Shown here in pieces: positions 12,511 to 21,546 of a stretch of 64,000 nucleotides of DNA. A program made the translations under genes and the position numbers. The stretch's first letter is position 1; each line of letters begins with the position of its first letter. Location of the stretch: positions 1 through 64,000 of the forward strand of contig NW_005178471.1 in NCBI RefSeq assembly GCF_000341285.1, in the 5' to 3' direction. The notes under the pieces are model-generated. The model saw only the letters and a list, made by a program, of their open reading frames with translations. It did not search any database and had not been told where the DNA came from. Source of the stretch: Galdieria sulphuraria. Its lineage: Eukaryota; Rhodophyta; Bangiophyceae; Galdieriales; Galdieriaceae.

Positions 12511-12950
12511 ATGTCACTTTTATCGTCGTATGTGGATAAAACAGTTTCTGTAGTTACCAACGATGGAAGAATATTAATAGTGAGTTACTATGGGGTTTTC
12601 ATATACACTAGTTTTTAGGGATTCTAGGGAATTTTGAAAGGCTTTGATCAATCGTGTAACGTGATATTAGAAAGCACCGTTGAACGAATATTTGGAACAG
12701 ATGTCGCCATGCAGGAAGTGGCAGTAGGATTGTATGTATTAAGAGGCGACGATATGTATGTAGCATTGCGCTTCAAAAGACAAACAGTTTCCTTTTACCT
12801 TTTCGTAGTGCTATCCTTGGTGAACTCGATGCAGAGAAAGAATCAGAGACGGACTTTCAACAAATACAGGTATTCTGATGATCTATTACAGTTGATCTTT
12901 ATGAACTAATAGACTGTTAGGCCGCCCCACTTCGTCCTGTTGTACATTGA
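12511..12950 (+). CDS. LSM8: U6 snRNA-associated Sm-like protein LSm8
   Basis: LSm8 is the subunit specific to the nuclear LSm2-8 ring that binds the 3' end of U6 snRNA. Four exons are inferred: 12511-12579, 12628-12755, 12809-12869 and 12921-12950, with introns of 48, 53 and 51 nt; spliced length 95 residues. The Sm1 motif is SYVDKTVSVVTNDGR followed by GILKGFDQ, and the Sm2 motif reads VGLYVLRGDDIAILGELD. The short tail ends APLRPVVH, like the human tail ending in SVAH. The RGDxxAxxGE pattern distinguishes LSm8 from LSm1. The last exon encodes only ten codons including the stop. Splicing restores a continuous frame at every junction. Confidence 0.95.
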
Positions 12951-13307
12951 TGAGTTTGTTAAGTGGAATTCATGAGTATTACTCTTTTATTGGAGTAGGA
13001 AAGTTGGACCATCAGACTAGCTGTTGTCTTGTCAAAGTGTTCAGTTTTCAGCTCACGTAGCACTCAAATTGTACAATCGCAACCATATAGACGTGTTTTT
13101 TAGCGCAGATAGAAAGTTTTGCAAATATTTACATATGAACAGTCTGTTTGCTTCGATTCTCAGTTATTTTTAGCAATTACAATAGATAAACGTTACTAGG
13201 AAACCAGACCTACAATAAACTAACTAGTAAAGGTTCTTCTGGTAATATCTATACAGAATGGTGTGTAACAACTTGTATACAAATAATACACTCAGGTATA
13301 GGGTGTG
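12951..13307. other. intergenic, convergent 3' ends
   Basis: 357 bp between the convergent stops of LSM8 and a bZIP gene. No open frame or repeat of note was seen. Confidence 0.5.
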
Positions 13308-14367
13308 TCATTTGCTTCGTTCTTGTGAATTTTTACCACTAGAAGTAGGTAAAACTTCTTTCAAAAGGTTTCGCAGTCTTTGAATTTCTTCTTCTAGTAG
13401 ACGATTTCTTTCTATTGCACTTGTAAGCTCTCGTAATAAACTTTCTTCTCTTTCTTTTCTCCTTTGACGAGCTCGTTCAGCGGCCTAAATAAATGAAAAG
13501 TCTATCCAAACTACATTCATAATGGATGAGTCATACCTCGCGATTCTTCATAATGCGTTGAGCTTGTCTTTGTTCTTCTGTCCACTCGGGATGTTCTCGC
13601 TTTCTTCCACGTCCTCTTTTAAAAGAAGGAGTGGAAGATGGCCCTGCCTCACTTTCTTTAATACTTTCGGTGCTCTTCTTTTCTTCGTGATCTTCGGTTT
13701 CAATTGGTTTGACAACGGCTTGTGAACTAGTGTCGTATTCACCAACTCCTTCAGTCTCTGGAGAAGTTGACGTTTCTGATGATATGAGAGTTGTTCGAAG
13801 GGATCCTACTTCTGTGGGGATTATTGGACTTGTTTGTTCTGTTGAGGTGGTAACTGTTGGTTGGAGTCTTTGTAACCCGCCCACTGCTGCTGTTTGTAGA
13901 CTTTTCACTTTGCCATGTAGGATTTGTCTGCGGTGTCTTCTAGCCTCCCTTGCGGCACTATGTGAACGTTCCAAAGTGCTTCCTTCTTGTGGCACAACAG
14001 TTCCCTCTTCAACAAACTTTCGCCCTTCATAGGTTGTTTCTCCCACTCTAAGCTGCTCAACACTTTGTAAAGGATATTCAGCCGTTCGCAGACCAGGAAA
14101 TGGTGAAACTGGAGATATTTCATAAGGAACTTGGCTCTCTATATTTACATACAAGGGTGCTTCGACTCTCGGTCGTTTTCTTATCTGTATTCGTTGAGTT
14201 ACCTGAGTACTCGGGGTTTCTTGTGTTGTTGACGACTCCAAAACTCCTTGAATTTCAGCCATAAGATTACGGAAACTGGGTAGTTTTTCTTGTTCTGTCT
14301 GCTCTTGCTCAGAAGAAGAAGCTGTTGGAGGTTGTTGCTTCTCTTCTTTCCGTGTTGGGCTCTCCAT
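13308..14367 (-). CDS. bZIP transcription factor 1
   Basis: Nuclear DNA-binding regulator of 335 residues in two exons (14367-13537 and 13484-13308, intron 52 nt). The first 250 residues are Ser/Thr/Glu/Pro-rich and look disordered, with basic patches (RIQIRKRPRVE and REARRHRRQ). The bZIP domain follows: an acidic/basic lead GRGRKREHPEWTEEQRQAQ, basic region NREAAERARQRRKERE and a short zipper with LLRELTSAI and LLEEEIQRLRNLL. The intron splits the basic region right after NRE. The frame fits the N-x7-R consensus. No target can be read from the sequence. A second bZIP gene lies 0.6 kb upstream on the same strand; the two share the GRKxK lead-in and NREA core but are otherwise dissimilar. Confidence 0.9.
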
Positions 14368-14573
14368 GTTACCAGCCTCAAGAATATACGTTTCAGGAGA
14401 AAAAAGTTATATTCCGAGGGAGCACAACTTTTCGCAAAGAAGAAACGCATGAGAGTTCAATCTTACAAAGTGAGTCGTCACGCCAGTTGTCGTTTTCGTC
14501 TGCAGACTTATTGCTAACCTTAAATAAAGACTTGAAGCCAAGAAGAAACTGTTTTTCAGCGAAGAAATCGCAA

Positions 14574-14843
14574 TTATTCAGGTGGATATTCTGTTAGAAA
14601 CAAACTTGCAAATACAAAAAGCAATAGAAAACCGACAAGACTGGCTCCAAGGTCGGTTCGTTTTCTGAAGCTGTCTGGAAAAATGGCTTTGTGATTGCGT
14701 TGAATTTTGGGAAAAATGAAACGACACATCGATAATGATTCGCTAATGTAATCAATTTGATATGCTTTTATCTGTCTGTAAGTTAAGACCAACTCTAAAA
14801 CCAAAAAAATTAAAACAAGCCACATGAGAAGCGAAGATGTCAC
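14574..14843 (-). CDS. small protein with two predicted membrane segments
   Basis: An 89-residue frame begins MTSSLLMWLVLIFLVLELVL, a clear hydrophobic helix, and ends with a second one (GASLVGFLLLFVFASLFL) before a short tail. Between them lies a basic loop. Such a hairpin layout is unlikely by chance in AT-rich DNA, though AT-rich DNA does favour hydrophobic frames. It lies between the two bZIP genes on the same strand. I do not recognise the family. No splicing is needed. Confidence 0.4.
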   Translation of the reverse strand: MTSSLLMWLVLIFLVLELVLTYRQIKAYQIDYISESLSMCRFIFPKIQRNHKAIFPDSFRKRTDLGASLVGFLLLFVFASLFLTEYPPE

Positions 14844-14979
14844 TTGTTGCTTGCACTCAGCTCAATTCAATTTCTAAACAGTCCTCCACAAGTGCTTACT
14901 CAAAAGAAACCGAAAATAAGATACTGAAATTCTACGGAGGACGCAACTAAATTCAAGAAATTATACAAGTAAACAAGCT

Positions 14980-15930
14980 TTACATATGAGGTTGAAGAAC
15001 AGTTGAACGGCTAGGGATCTCCTGAAAAGGCAAGTCACTAAAAGGATATGAGGCCCCCGGAGAAAACGAACTTTTATAATATTCATTGCAAGACGAGACG
15101 TCACCAAAATCTTTAGTAGAAGTCAAGTTACCACTGGTGCGGACAACTTCAATCACTGAGTCTGGAATATTGATGTTGTGCTGCTTTAATAAAGCTATGA
15201 TGACTTCTCTTGTTCTCCAAAGTTCTGCATTTTCCTTGCGTAGACGATTAAGCTCTTCTACCATCATTTCATACCGAACTCGTGAGCGTTCCCTAGATCG
15301 ACGAGTAGCTTCACGATTTTGTGCAGCTCGAATGGCTTTTCTTTCATCTGCACTTAAATGAGCATATTTCTGCTTCCTTCCACGTTTCCATATGGTGCTC
15401 AATTCATTGTTAGTAGATAGCAGCGGATTACTTTTTTCATAATAGTGCTCCTCATTCAAAGGAATGCGTGACGATGCTGAGAAAGCGTTCAAAGGAACTT
15501 GTGATGAAGATTCAAAATGCGACCATTTCCCATTCTCGTGACTATTATGTGAAGTTAACGGAGCTTGATTGGAAGAATACCATCCTGCCACTTCCTTTGA
15601 GTCACAGCCCTGTCTCTCTGAACTTAGAGAAGCAATTCCAACAGAAGCCGATACATTTTCGGTAGATACACCCTTTTGAATACGCAGGCTCGAAGGTAAT
15701 GTAAATATATCACGTGATATGTAAGCTTTCGGTTCAACTTCACCGTTGAAACTCTTAATCTGCGTAGAACTTGAGGATGTTGTTGTACTTAAGAGGCTAA
15801 GGAGTGCTTGTTGTTCATCGCCAGTCACTGAAACCACTGGTGGTTCCATTGGATTCAGCGTAACGCGCTTTTCTTCTGAGGAGTGACTTGGTTCCACCAT
15901 CGAAGAAACCCTACTACTCGAACCAAACAA
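14980..15930 (-). CDS. bZIP transcription factor 2
   Basis: Single-exon protein of 316 residues. A Ser-rich N-terminal region of about 190 residues leads to GRKQKYAHLSADERKAIRAA, the basic region NREATRRSRERSRVR (N-x7-R satisfied) and a zipper with VEELNRLRKENAEL. The tail of about 80 residues contains a Ser/Pro-rich end (FSPGASYPFSDLPF). The second basic half and the hydrophobic heptads make DNA binding and dimerisation likely; binding specificity is unknown. Unlike bZIP factor 1 it has no intron in the basic region. Confidence 0.9.
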   Translation of the reverse strand: MFGSSSRVSSMVEPSHSSEEKRVTLNPMEPPVVSVTGDEQQALLSLLSTTTSSSSTQIKSFNGEVEPKAYISRDIFTLPSSLRIQKGVSTENVSASVGIASLSSERQGCDSKEVAGWYSSNQAPLTSHNSHENGKWSHFESSSQVPLNAFSASSRIPLNEEHYYEKSNPLLSTNNELSTIWKRGRKQKYAHLSADERKAIRAAQNREATRRSRERSRVRYEMMVEELNRLRKENAELWRTREVIIALLKQHNINIPDSVIEVVRTSGNLTSTKDFGDVSSCNEYYKSSFSPGASYPFSDLPFQEIPSRSTVLQPHM

Positions 15931-17153
15931 ACTTCAAAAATGATTAAAATTGAAGCCTTTCTTTGAATAAAACCCACAGATAAGCCCAAGGCAAAACACC
16001 CTTGAAACTCAAACCACTGGCAATATCTCTAGTTGTTGACGACTCGAGGTGAACAAGTCTAACCTAAAACTAGCTTTCTGACCCCTAGATAGAGAATGAA
16101 GACCTTTAAAGCTTGTATCAGGTTTGTTTGAAACAGTTGGTGTTCTTTTCACCACAAGTTTCAACAAGTAGACACTCGCTAACAAGTCCGCTACACAAAG
16201 CAATTGGGTAATAGAAATTTCGTGCCAATTTCACATGGAGAGTGTCGCCATGAGACAGGCGACAAATTAAGGGGTTGGGTTTCCCTCCGAATTCCATCTG
16301 ACGTGTCATGCATCTCAGACCCTCTTTCACTCTTGCAGTAGTTCGGATTTGCAAGAGCTTTCCTGATGATTTATGAACGTATCCAATAGTTCGGAAATGA
16401 ACCAAACGAAAAAACAATTTTCAACGGATAAAATCGCTTTTTCCAACACGAAAAGGACTTTGTCGACAGAATTTACTCTTTTCCAGGCATCATCAAGGAC
16501 CGAATCATTCGTAACTCGAGGTCTCTATGCATACTGGAAGAGAGCTTGATTATGTCGCAAACATTATGTCTGAATTTCAGTGATATATTTTTGAGAAACT
16601 TGTCAAATATGAGGGTTTAAGATTGCGTGACTTGCCATTTAAAAAATTTTGCTATTGTCTTGGAAACTTACTCATAGCAAGTTTAAAAATCCACTTTTAA
16701 TATTCACGACAAAAGAATTCAGTGAACGTCAGCTTACGCAGCTGGTGTCAATCATGACCAACATGGCATTTGTATCATTCCTTTATAACAAAGATATATT
16801 GGTCTCCAATTCTGTATGCGACAATTGAGGCTTGCAGCATAGAAGAATAAGGTTAGTTTCGGAGTCACTTCCTTAAAGTTGCGAATTACAGGAAACTTCA
16901 ACAAAGTAAGTTTCCAAACATGAGGAAAAGAAGCTTGTTCTGCCAGTTTCAGTTTGACAACAGATTTTCTGCAATACTTCATAATCTTTTGTATAACGAG
17001 AATTTTGTAAATAGTGTAATACCCCATGAGTGGTCAGAGAGAAGTTTTCGTTTATTCACAAATTGTTTCCAAGTAAATTTCAATGGAAGTCATGATTCGA
17101 GCTAATCACAAGGTTTGAGAATTTTGGGGTTTTATCGACTTCAATAGTACAGC
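15931..17153. other. 1.2-kb intergenic region
   Basis: It holds the promoter and 5' leader of bZIP factor 2 on one side and of the HIT-finger gene on the other. Short frames (16009-16203, 16118-16417 and 16752-17027, all minus) lack domains or splice partners. It may contain an unrecognised small or RNA gene, but nothing is supportable. Confidence 0.45.
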
Positions 17154-17725
17154 ATGACTGCTTCGAATGCTACTTGTGCTGTTTGTAAAAAACCAGCTAG
17201 GTACAAGTTGCCAAAAACAGAAGTTCCCTAGTAAGCACGCTACGATTTCATGATGGTGTACTTATGGTTTTAAAAAAGTTGCAGTGTTGTATGCTTTCGG
17301 CAGCTTTCTCAACTAGGAAATACAGTAGCTTCCAGTCTGAATCCTGACGGTGAAAGTTCCGTTGTTCCCTTGCCTCCTGCTAGTGAAAGTTTCCAAACTG
17401 CAAAAGGGGAAGTAGATGAGGAAAGAGATAAGCAGTTTCTTCAACTTGGTAAGAAAAAAGTGTCTTCCTTTTTAGATTGCTTTATTCAACTTCCAAAGCA
17501 CAGTCCACTTTTATGCAGGAATTTCTTCGCGACAAAAGCTTTTGTCAAGAACTTCAAGGCATTGCCCAATCAGAAGTATGTGTGCTACTTTTCAAAGATG
17601 TCAGTTCTTTGAACGCTCCGCAGGACCCGATAGAAAGTCTTGCTCTTGTAAGAAGGCACGAGAAATTCGTGCGGTTTGAACGTGTAGTCTTTTCATTCTT
17701 CAACATAACAGACGATCAAGTATAG
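17154..17725 (+). CDS. ZNHIT3-like HIT zinc-finger protein with one zinc site missing
   Basis: HIT-finger proteins of this type act in box C/D snoRNP assembly with NUFIP/Rsa1 and R2TP. Three exons are inferred (17154-17230, 17279-17448, 17499-17725; introns 48 and 50 nt), giving 157 residues. The finger reads CAVCKKPARYKLP then KTEVPYCSVVCFRQL. Relative to ZNHIT3 (CxxC...YxCPxC...YCSVVC...H...C), Cys8, Cys11, Cys27 and Cys31 are present, but the two middle Cys (now Leu19 and Thr22) and the downstream His/Cys pair are absent. So one complete zinc site of the cross-brace remains and the other is gone. The C-terminal half (FMQEFLRDKSFCQELQGIAQ) is helical, as in Hit1/ZNHIT3. The acceptors were chosen to keep the YCSVVC frame and the long last exon; alternatives hit stops. 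Its stop codon is one base away from that of the convergent gene. Confidence 0.8.
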
Positions 17726-17726
17726 T

Positions 17727-19043
17727 TTATGGCGTTGGAGAGTTTAAAAAAAGATGGACTTCAGAAGCAGCAGCCCTATACTTGTGATGCAGGGAAACTG
17801 CAAAGAGCAAAGTTGCAGCGAAGGGAAAACGTCCAGTCAAGGTAGTTGCAACTTGTGTCAAAGTCCATTCATGTTGTTCTTCCCATATGGAAAAAGGCAA
17901 ACGTTCAAGTAATAACACCAGGTCTGTATATCGCTTCAATAATAAATGATGTGGCTGTAGTTCCAAGAGCGCCGTCTTGAACCTGTCAAGAACCGCTACA
18001 ATAGCTATTTTTAGTTGACAAACGAGATATTCTGGTATTTGTATCATGTCGGTGTGAAAAAAGATTTGTAAACATTTCTCGGAAGCAGTCTCTTGTATAT
18101 TCCCGTAGATAATATCAGAAAATAATCCTATCTGAGAATGTCAGAATATAAGACAAGTAACTTGTTTATGAACAATGTACCAGGAATCGTTGCAAATTTT
18201 GCCAAAAGATTTGAAGATGATCTTGAGGATGCGGTATATCACAAAGCATTGTTGTTAGGGACTTCCAAACTTGGTAAAAGAGCTCTTGTTTGTCTTCAAA
18301 GCCATTTCTTTGTAGACTTGCTTCTGGAAGTTTGTATGTATCCACAATTTTGTGAAGAAGATAAAGAAGGAATGAAATCCGTTGACTGGATGAGACACAT
18401 GGCTCTTGAAAAATGAAGAAATCTTTCGTGGATTCTAAAGAATATGTGACGATGCTTCCATCTTGGCTAGTATCTATTTTGAATAGAGCCATGTTGTCCA
18501 TAAACATTTTCCACATGGCCGATATTTCGATGATAGGCGCATCTTCGGAGCTTGTACTTTTCTCTTTTTGTATTGGTTGACGGATACCAGCAATGCTTTG
18601 GAGCTGTTGCCATTTTAGGTGAAGAATTTCCCAACGTAATGACCAGTTCTCTTGCAATATTTTAAATTTTTCTGAAACTTGTTCGAAAGATTCGTTGTGT
18701 TTTTCATCACTCTTCTGTCATGTCTTGAAATTTGTATATTAGACTTCAGTTTGTTTCTTACCTCAGATTCAAATTGCTTGTCCATTGAATGCTTCTTTTG
18801 ACTGGTATCTTTCGAGGAGTCGGACTTTTTTACATGCGTAGTTTTAGAAATGGAGGATTTGGATACTTTCCTTTTTCCACATTTACCGTTGGTTGACTTG
18901 CTATCATTCTTGTATTTTGTTGAGTTGGATTGGACTGGTTCTTTTTTTGAGGTTGCTAATGTCTTTGGGTTTTTTGACTTGCAGTTGTCCACAAAGTCCG
19001 TCTTGTTTGTTTTACATCTTAAACGTATTTTGATGTTTTCCAC
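17727..19043 (-). CDS. unknown 406-residue protein with a basic N-terminal third
   Basis: Three exons are inferred (19043-18762, 18714-18181, 18131-17727; introns 47 and 49 nt), all joining in frame. Residues 1-95 are Lys/Ser/Thr-rich and probably disordered (KKSDSSKDTSQKKHSMDKQ). Residues 95-406 are mostly helical with Trp-rich segments (LQENWSLRWEILHLKW) and an HLLLKRYTDLVLLLERLPF helix. No known domain was recognised. A palindromic E2F-type site lies about 190 bp upstream of the ATG, hinting at cell-cycle expression; this is inference. An open frame on the opposite strand at 18138-18416 is its shadow. Confidence 0.65.
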
Positions 19044-19233
19044 TAAATTTATAGCCTTGGTGTCTTTGGCAGACTACAACTATTTACTATAAAACCTCAT
19101 AACCAAAATGTATCTGTACTTACTTCATACGTGTTTAAGGGAGATTCAGGTGCTAATGTACTGGCATCACTATCATGAAGCATTGTTCTCCATGAGAAAT
19201 GACGACATCAGTTTCTTTATGAAAAACATTTTA

Positions 19234-19243
19234 TTTTGGCGCC
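19234..19243. promoter_or_regulatory. palindromic E2F-type site TTTTGGCGCC
   Basis: The sequence TTTTGGCGCC followed by ATTTT matches the E2F/DP consensus TTTSGCGC in its palindromic form. It sits in the 394-bp gap 19044-19437, upstream of the 406-residue unknown protein and beyond the 3' end of the S11 gene. The gap holds no other recognisable element. Binding is not shown. Confidence 0.45.
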
Positions 19244-19437
19244 ATTTTTTGGCTTTCTATTATACAAGGCAGAAAAAAAATCTATCAAAAGTGCTCAATA
19301 TATGTTCTCCAAAAACAAACGACTTGTTGCCTCAGTTATCGTGGTCCTATCCACTAAAGCAAGTCTCCAACTGTCTCTGAATATCCATTCGACAAGGACG
19401 AGAGTTTTCTTTTTTTGACCCGTAAAACCTTTTCTTA

Positions 19438-19887
19438 CTACAAGCGTCTAGCCTTTGGAGGCCGACTACCGTTGTGGGGAACTGGAGTTACGTCATAAAA
19501 AGCCACTACATTCAATCCGGCACGGTTTAAACCTTGAATAGCCGACTCCCTTCCGATTCCAAAACCTTTGAGTCGTACTTCTATCAAGGAGTATCCACGA
19601 TCCTTTACAACTTTGCCAGCTTCATAGCCAACCGTGAATCCTGCAAGCGACGTTCCACGTCGACACTTCTTGAAACCAACCAAACCAGCTGAAACTATTT
19701 TCATCACTTTTCCTTTGGGTGTTGTTACCGTGACAAAAGTGTTGTTAGCTGTTGCTAAAACATGAGCAATGGCTGTTTTGGCTACAAGAGATAAGTTGGA
19801 GAGACTCATTACCAATCGACACCAATGCACACAACGCACCAATATTGGATCCCAAATGAATGTATACAGTTTATACAACTTGTTCAA
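19438..19887 (-). CDS. mitochondrial ribosomal protein S11 (uS11m), nuclear-encoded
   Basis: Small-subunit protein that lines the mRNA exit platform. Of 149 residues, the last 115 align with bacterial S11: IAHVLATANNTFVTVTT, then FKKCRRGTSLAGFTVGYEAG, GFGIGRESAIQGLNRAGL and the near-invariant DVTPVPHNGSRPPKARRL. The first 30 or so residues (MNKLYKLYTFIWDPILV) replace the bacterial N-terminus and may be a mitochondrial presequence; a later start at MSLSNLSL (19809) is possible. Red algal plastids encode their own S11, and the cytosolic S14 is far more divergent from this form, so a mitochondrial role is the best reading. Some red algae keep rps11 in the mitochondrion, so this copy would represent transfer to the nucleus. 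Confidence 0.88.
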   Translation of the reverse strand: MNKLYKLYTFIWDPILVRCVHWCRLVMSLSNLSLVAKTAIAHVLATANNTFVTVTTPKGKVMKIVSAGLVGFKKCRRGTSLAGFTVGYEAGKVVKDRGYSLIEVRLKGFGIGRESAIQGLNRAGLNVVAFYDVTPVPHNGSRPPKARRL

Positions 19888-19986
19888 TTAACAAGAGTCA
19901 AAAACAATTTTCACTCTGCTTTGGAGAGCAATCAATCAACTTTTCATTCACTTTGCTCGATCTGTCTCCATCATTGAGACGAATAC

Positions 19987-20430
19987 ATGTCCCGCAACAA
20001 GTTGGAGAGTACAGCTTGTTCAAACAAAAATACGGTAGCTATGTCAAACTGTGCGAAGAGTACGGGCAGAAAGCGTAAATTGCGGAATATGGATGACTTG
20101 TTTTCGTTGTTGACCCAAGTGAAAGAACGAGCAAGGAACCTCGAAGCAAGAGTGAATGGTGTCGAAGAATTCAGTAACAAGTCAAGCTATAACCAAGTTA
20201 TTCCAAAAGAAAGTTTCATTCATAGCTTGGAAGCAGAGAAAAGCCCTCAGTCAGTTACGAAGGATGATATTCACCAACCTATTAGAGACACTTTGTTGGA
20301 TCTCACCAAGGGAAACCAGACAGTTCCTCCTATATTGGATGAGTTCCAACAACCTTTATTGGAAACGAATGGGGTGACTATGGAAACTTTTCATGACTGG
20401 TTTGAAAGTAGCGTGATTGACCATCTCTAG
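19987..20430 (+). CDS. unknown 147-residue protein
   Basis: Single-exon frame divergent from S11, with 99 bp between start codons. The N-terminal 35 residues are basic and Cys/Ser-rich (CAKSTGRKRKLRNMDDLF), followed by an amphipathic helix (LLTQVKERARNLEARVNGVEEF) and a polar tail. The composition and clean 5' spacing suggest a real gene. No family recognised. A start at the Met of MSNCAKSTGRKR (20041) is equally possible. Confidence 0.5.
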   Translation: MSRNKLESTACSNKNTVAMSNCAKSTGRKRKLRNMDDLFSLLTQVKERARNLEARVNGVEEFSNKSSYNQVIPKESFIHSLEAEKSPQSVTKDDIHQPIRDTLLDLTKGNQTVPPILDEFQQPLLETNGVTMETFHDWFESSVIDHL

Positions 20431-20603
20431 CCAGTTATTCTCAAACTATTTGTGTATTTTTTCTAGTTTCTGGAATATGTATTTAAAAGTAGTCGAACGA
20501 ATAACTACCCACATTGTCTGTTACAACTTTGGCCTAGTGTAAGTATTGCACAACAAAAGAACGGGACTATCTCCAACTCTCGATATGAACTGTCATACAT
20601 GAT

Positions 20604-21377
20604 TTATGCTGTCTCTATCTTTTTCTTCAACATTCCTTTCTTACTTTTCTTTATGGAACTCTCCAATCCCTTCTTCCCTCGTTTTTTCCTTTTCTTCTCC
20701 TGTTTTCTATTTTCCGGAATGTACTTTTGGCTAGTTCGTTGTATATTCAACTTTTCAGAGTTTTTACAACGAAATATCCTAACAACTCTGTCTTTCACTT
20801 GCACAGATCCATTCATTCTCACTGCAGCAATAACGGAAATAGATTCCTTAAAACATACGTAACCAAAACCCTTTCCAAACCCAGTATGTTTGTCTCTAAC
20901 AATCCGAACATATTTAACAGAGCCTATTTTGGAGAAAACTTCATATACTTGCTCATCTTCGACGTCAAAAGGCAGATTTCCCACAAAAATACAATAACCA
21001 ACTGAAACAGTAGGGCGTTCATCTCTATCAATTTTCAAGTGCTTATTTTGAAATACGCTTCCATTCAAGGATAAGGCAATATCTACCGCAACTTTGTTTT
21101 CAAACACAACATACGCGTTCATGGAATCCCTCTCAGGTAGCCTCTCACCAGAAAGGACTGCAGCTCTCTTAGGGAGTTTGACATTTTTCACTGGAATAGA
21201 ACGGAATCTTACACTTTCAATAGGTCCACAATTCTTGAAAAACTTGATAAGTTTCTCACGTCTGGTTTGCAAAGGTACGTTTCCCACAAAGATGGTTCTG
21301 GCCAACCTGTCGTCGCTCTGAGACTTTGGATTATTCCCAAAACGAACTTTGGTTCCACTCCATTTCATTGTATCCAA
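20604..21377 (-). CDS. RBM34/Nop12-like nucleolar RNA-binding protein
   Basis: Two RRM domains fill most of the 257 residues. RRM1 has RNP2 TIFVGNVPL and RNP1 NAYVVFEN; RRM2 has RNP2 CIFVGNLPF and RNP1 KGFGYVCF. A Lys-rich tail (RKQEKKRKKRGKKGLE) resembles nucleolar localisation signals. The order, spacing and the SERLPERDSMNAYVVF insert of RRM1 fit RBM34/Nop12, which act in 60S subunit assembly. The first RRM carries an extended loop, as in that family. Single exon; divergent from ChlP with 169 bp between start codons. Confidence 0.85.
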   Translation of the reverse strand: MDTMKWSGTKVRFGNNPKSQSDDRLARTIFVGNVPLQTRREKLIKFFKNCGPIESVRFRSIPVKNVKLPKRAAVLSGERLPERDSMNAYVVFENKVAVDIALSLNGSVFQNKHLKIDRDERPTVSVGYCIFVGNLPFDVEDEQVYEVFSKIGSVKYVRIVRDKHTGFGKGFGYVCFKESISVIAAVRMNGSVQVKDRVVRIFRCKNSEKLNIQRTSQKYIPENRKQEKKRKKRGKKGLESSIKKSKKGMLKKKIETA

Positions 21378-21546
21378 TAATAAAGTTTTCTATGAAAATA
21401 CTAGTGTGAGTTTCAGTATGTGTATCTTCCTTTTGGTTATCACAAAAGGACGACTACAACTCCATCCCAAAACTCCCTTTTGGTGAATACATTTGGATAT
21501 TTTTATCACATTGAGAGTTGAGGTTTTTGGAGATCTGAGAGTGAAT

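Noticed and set aside
13709-14032. Plus-strand frame inside the first bZIP gene
   Set aside because: Shadow of the bZIP coding frame on the other strand.
16118-16417. 99-codon minus-strand frame with a mixed composition
   Set aside because: No recognisable domain and no frame-compatible exon nearby; could be a leader frame of the bZIP gene but is not supportable.
18138-18416. 92-codon plus-strand frame
   Set aside because: Antisense to the second and third exons of the 406-residue gene, whose splicing and frame are consistent.
19108-19418. Plus-strand frames between the 406-residue gene and S11
   Set aside because: Hydrophobic random-looking translations across a region that contains an E2F-type site; more likely promoter DNA.
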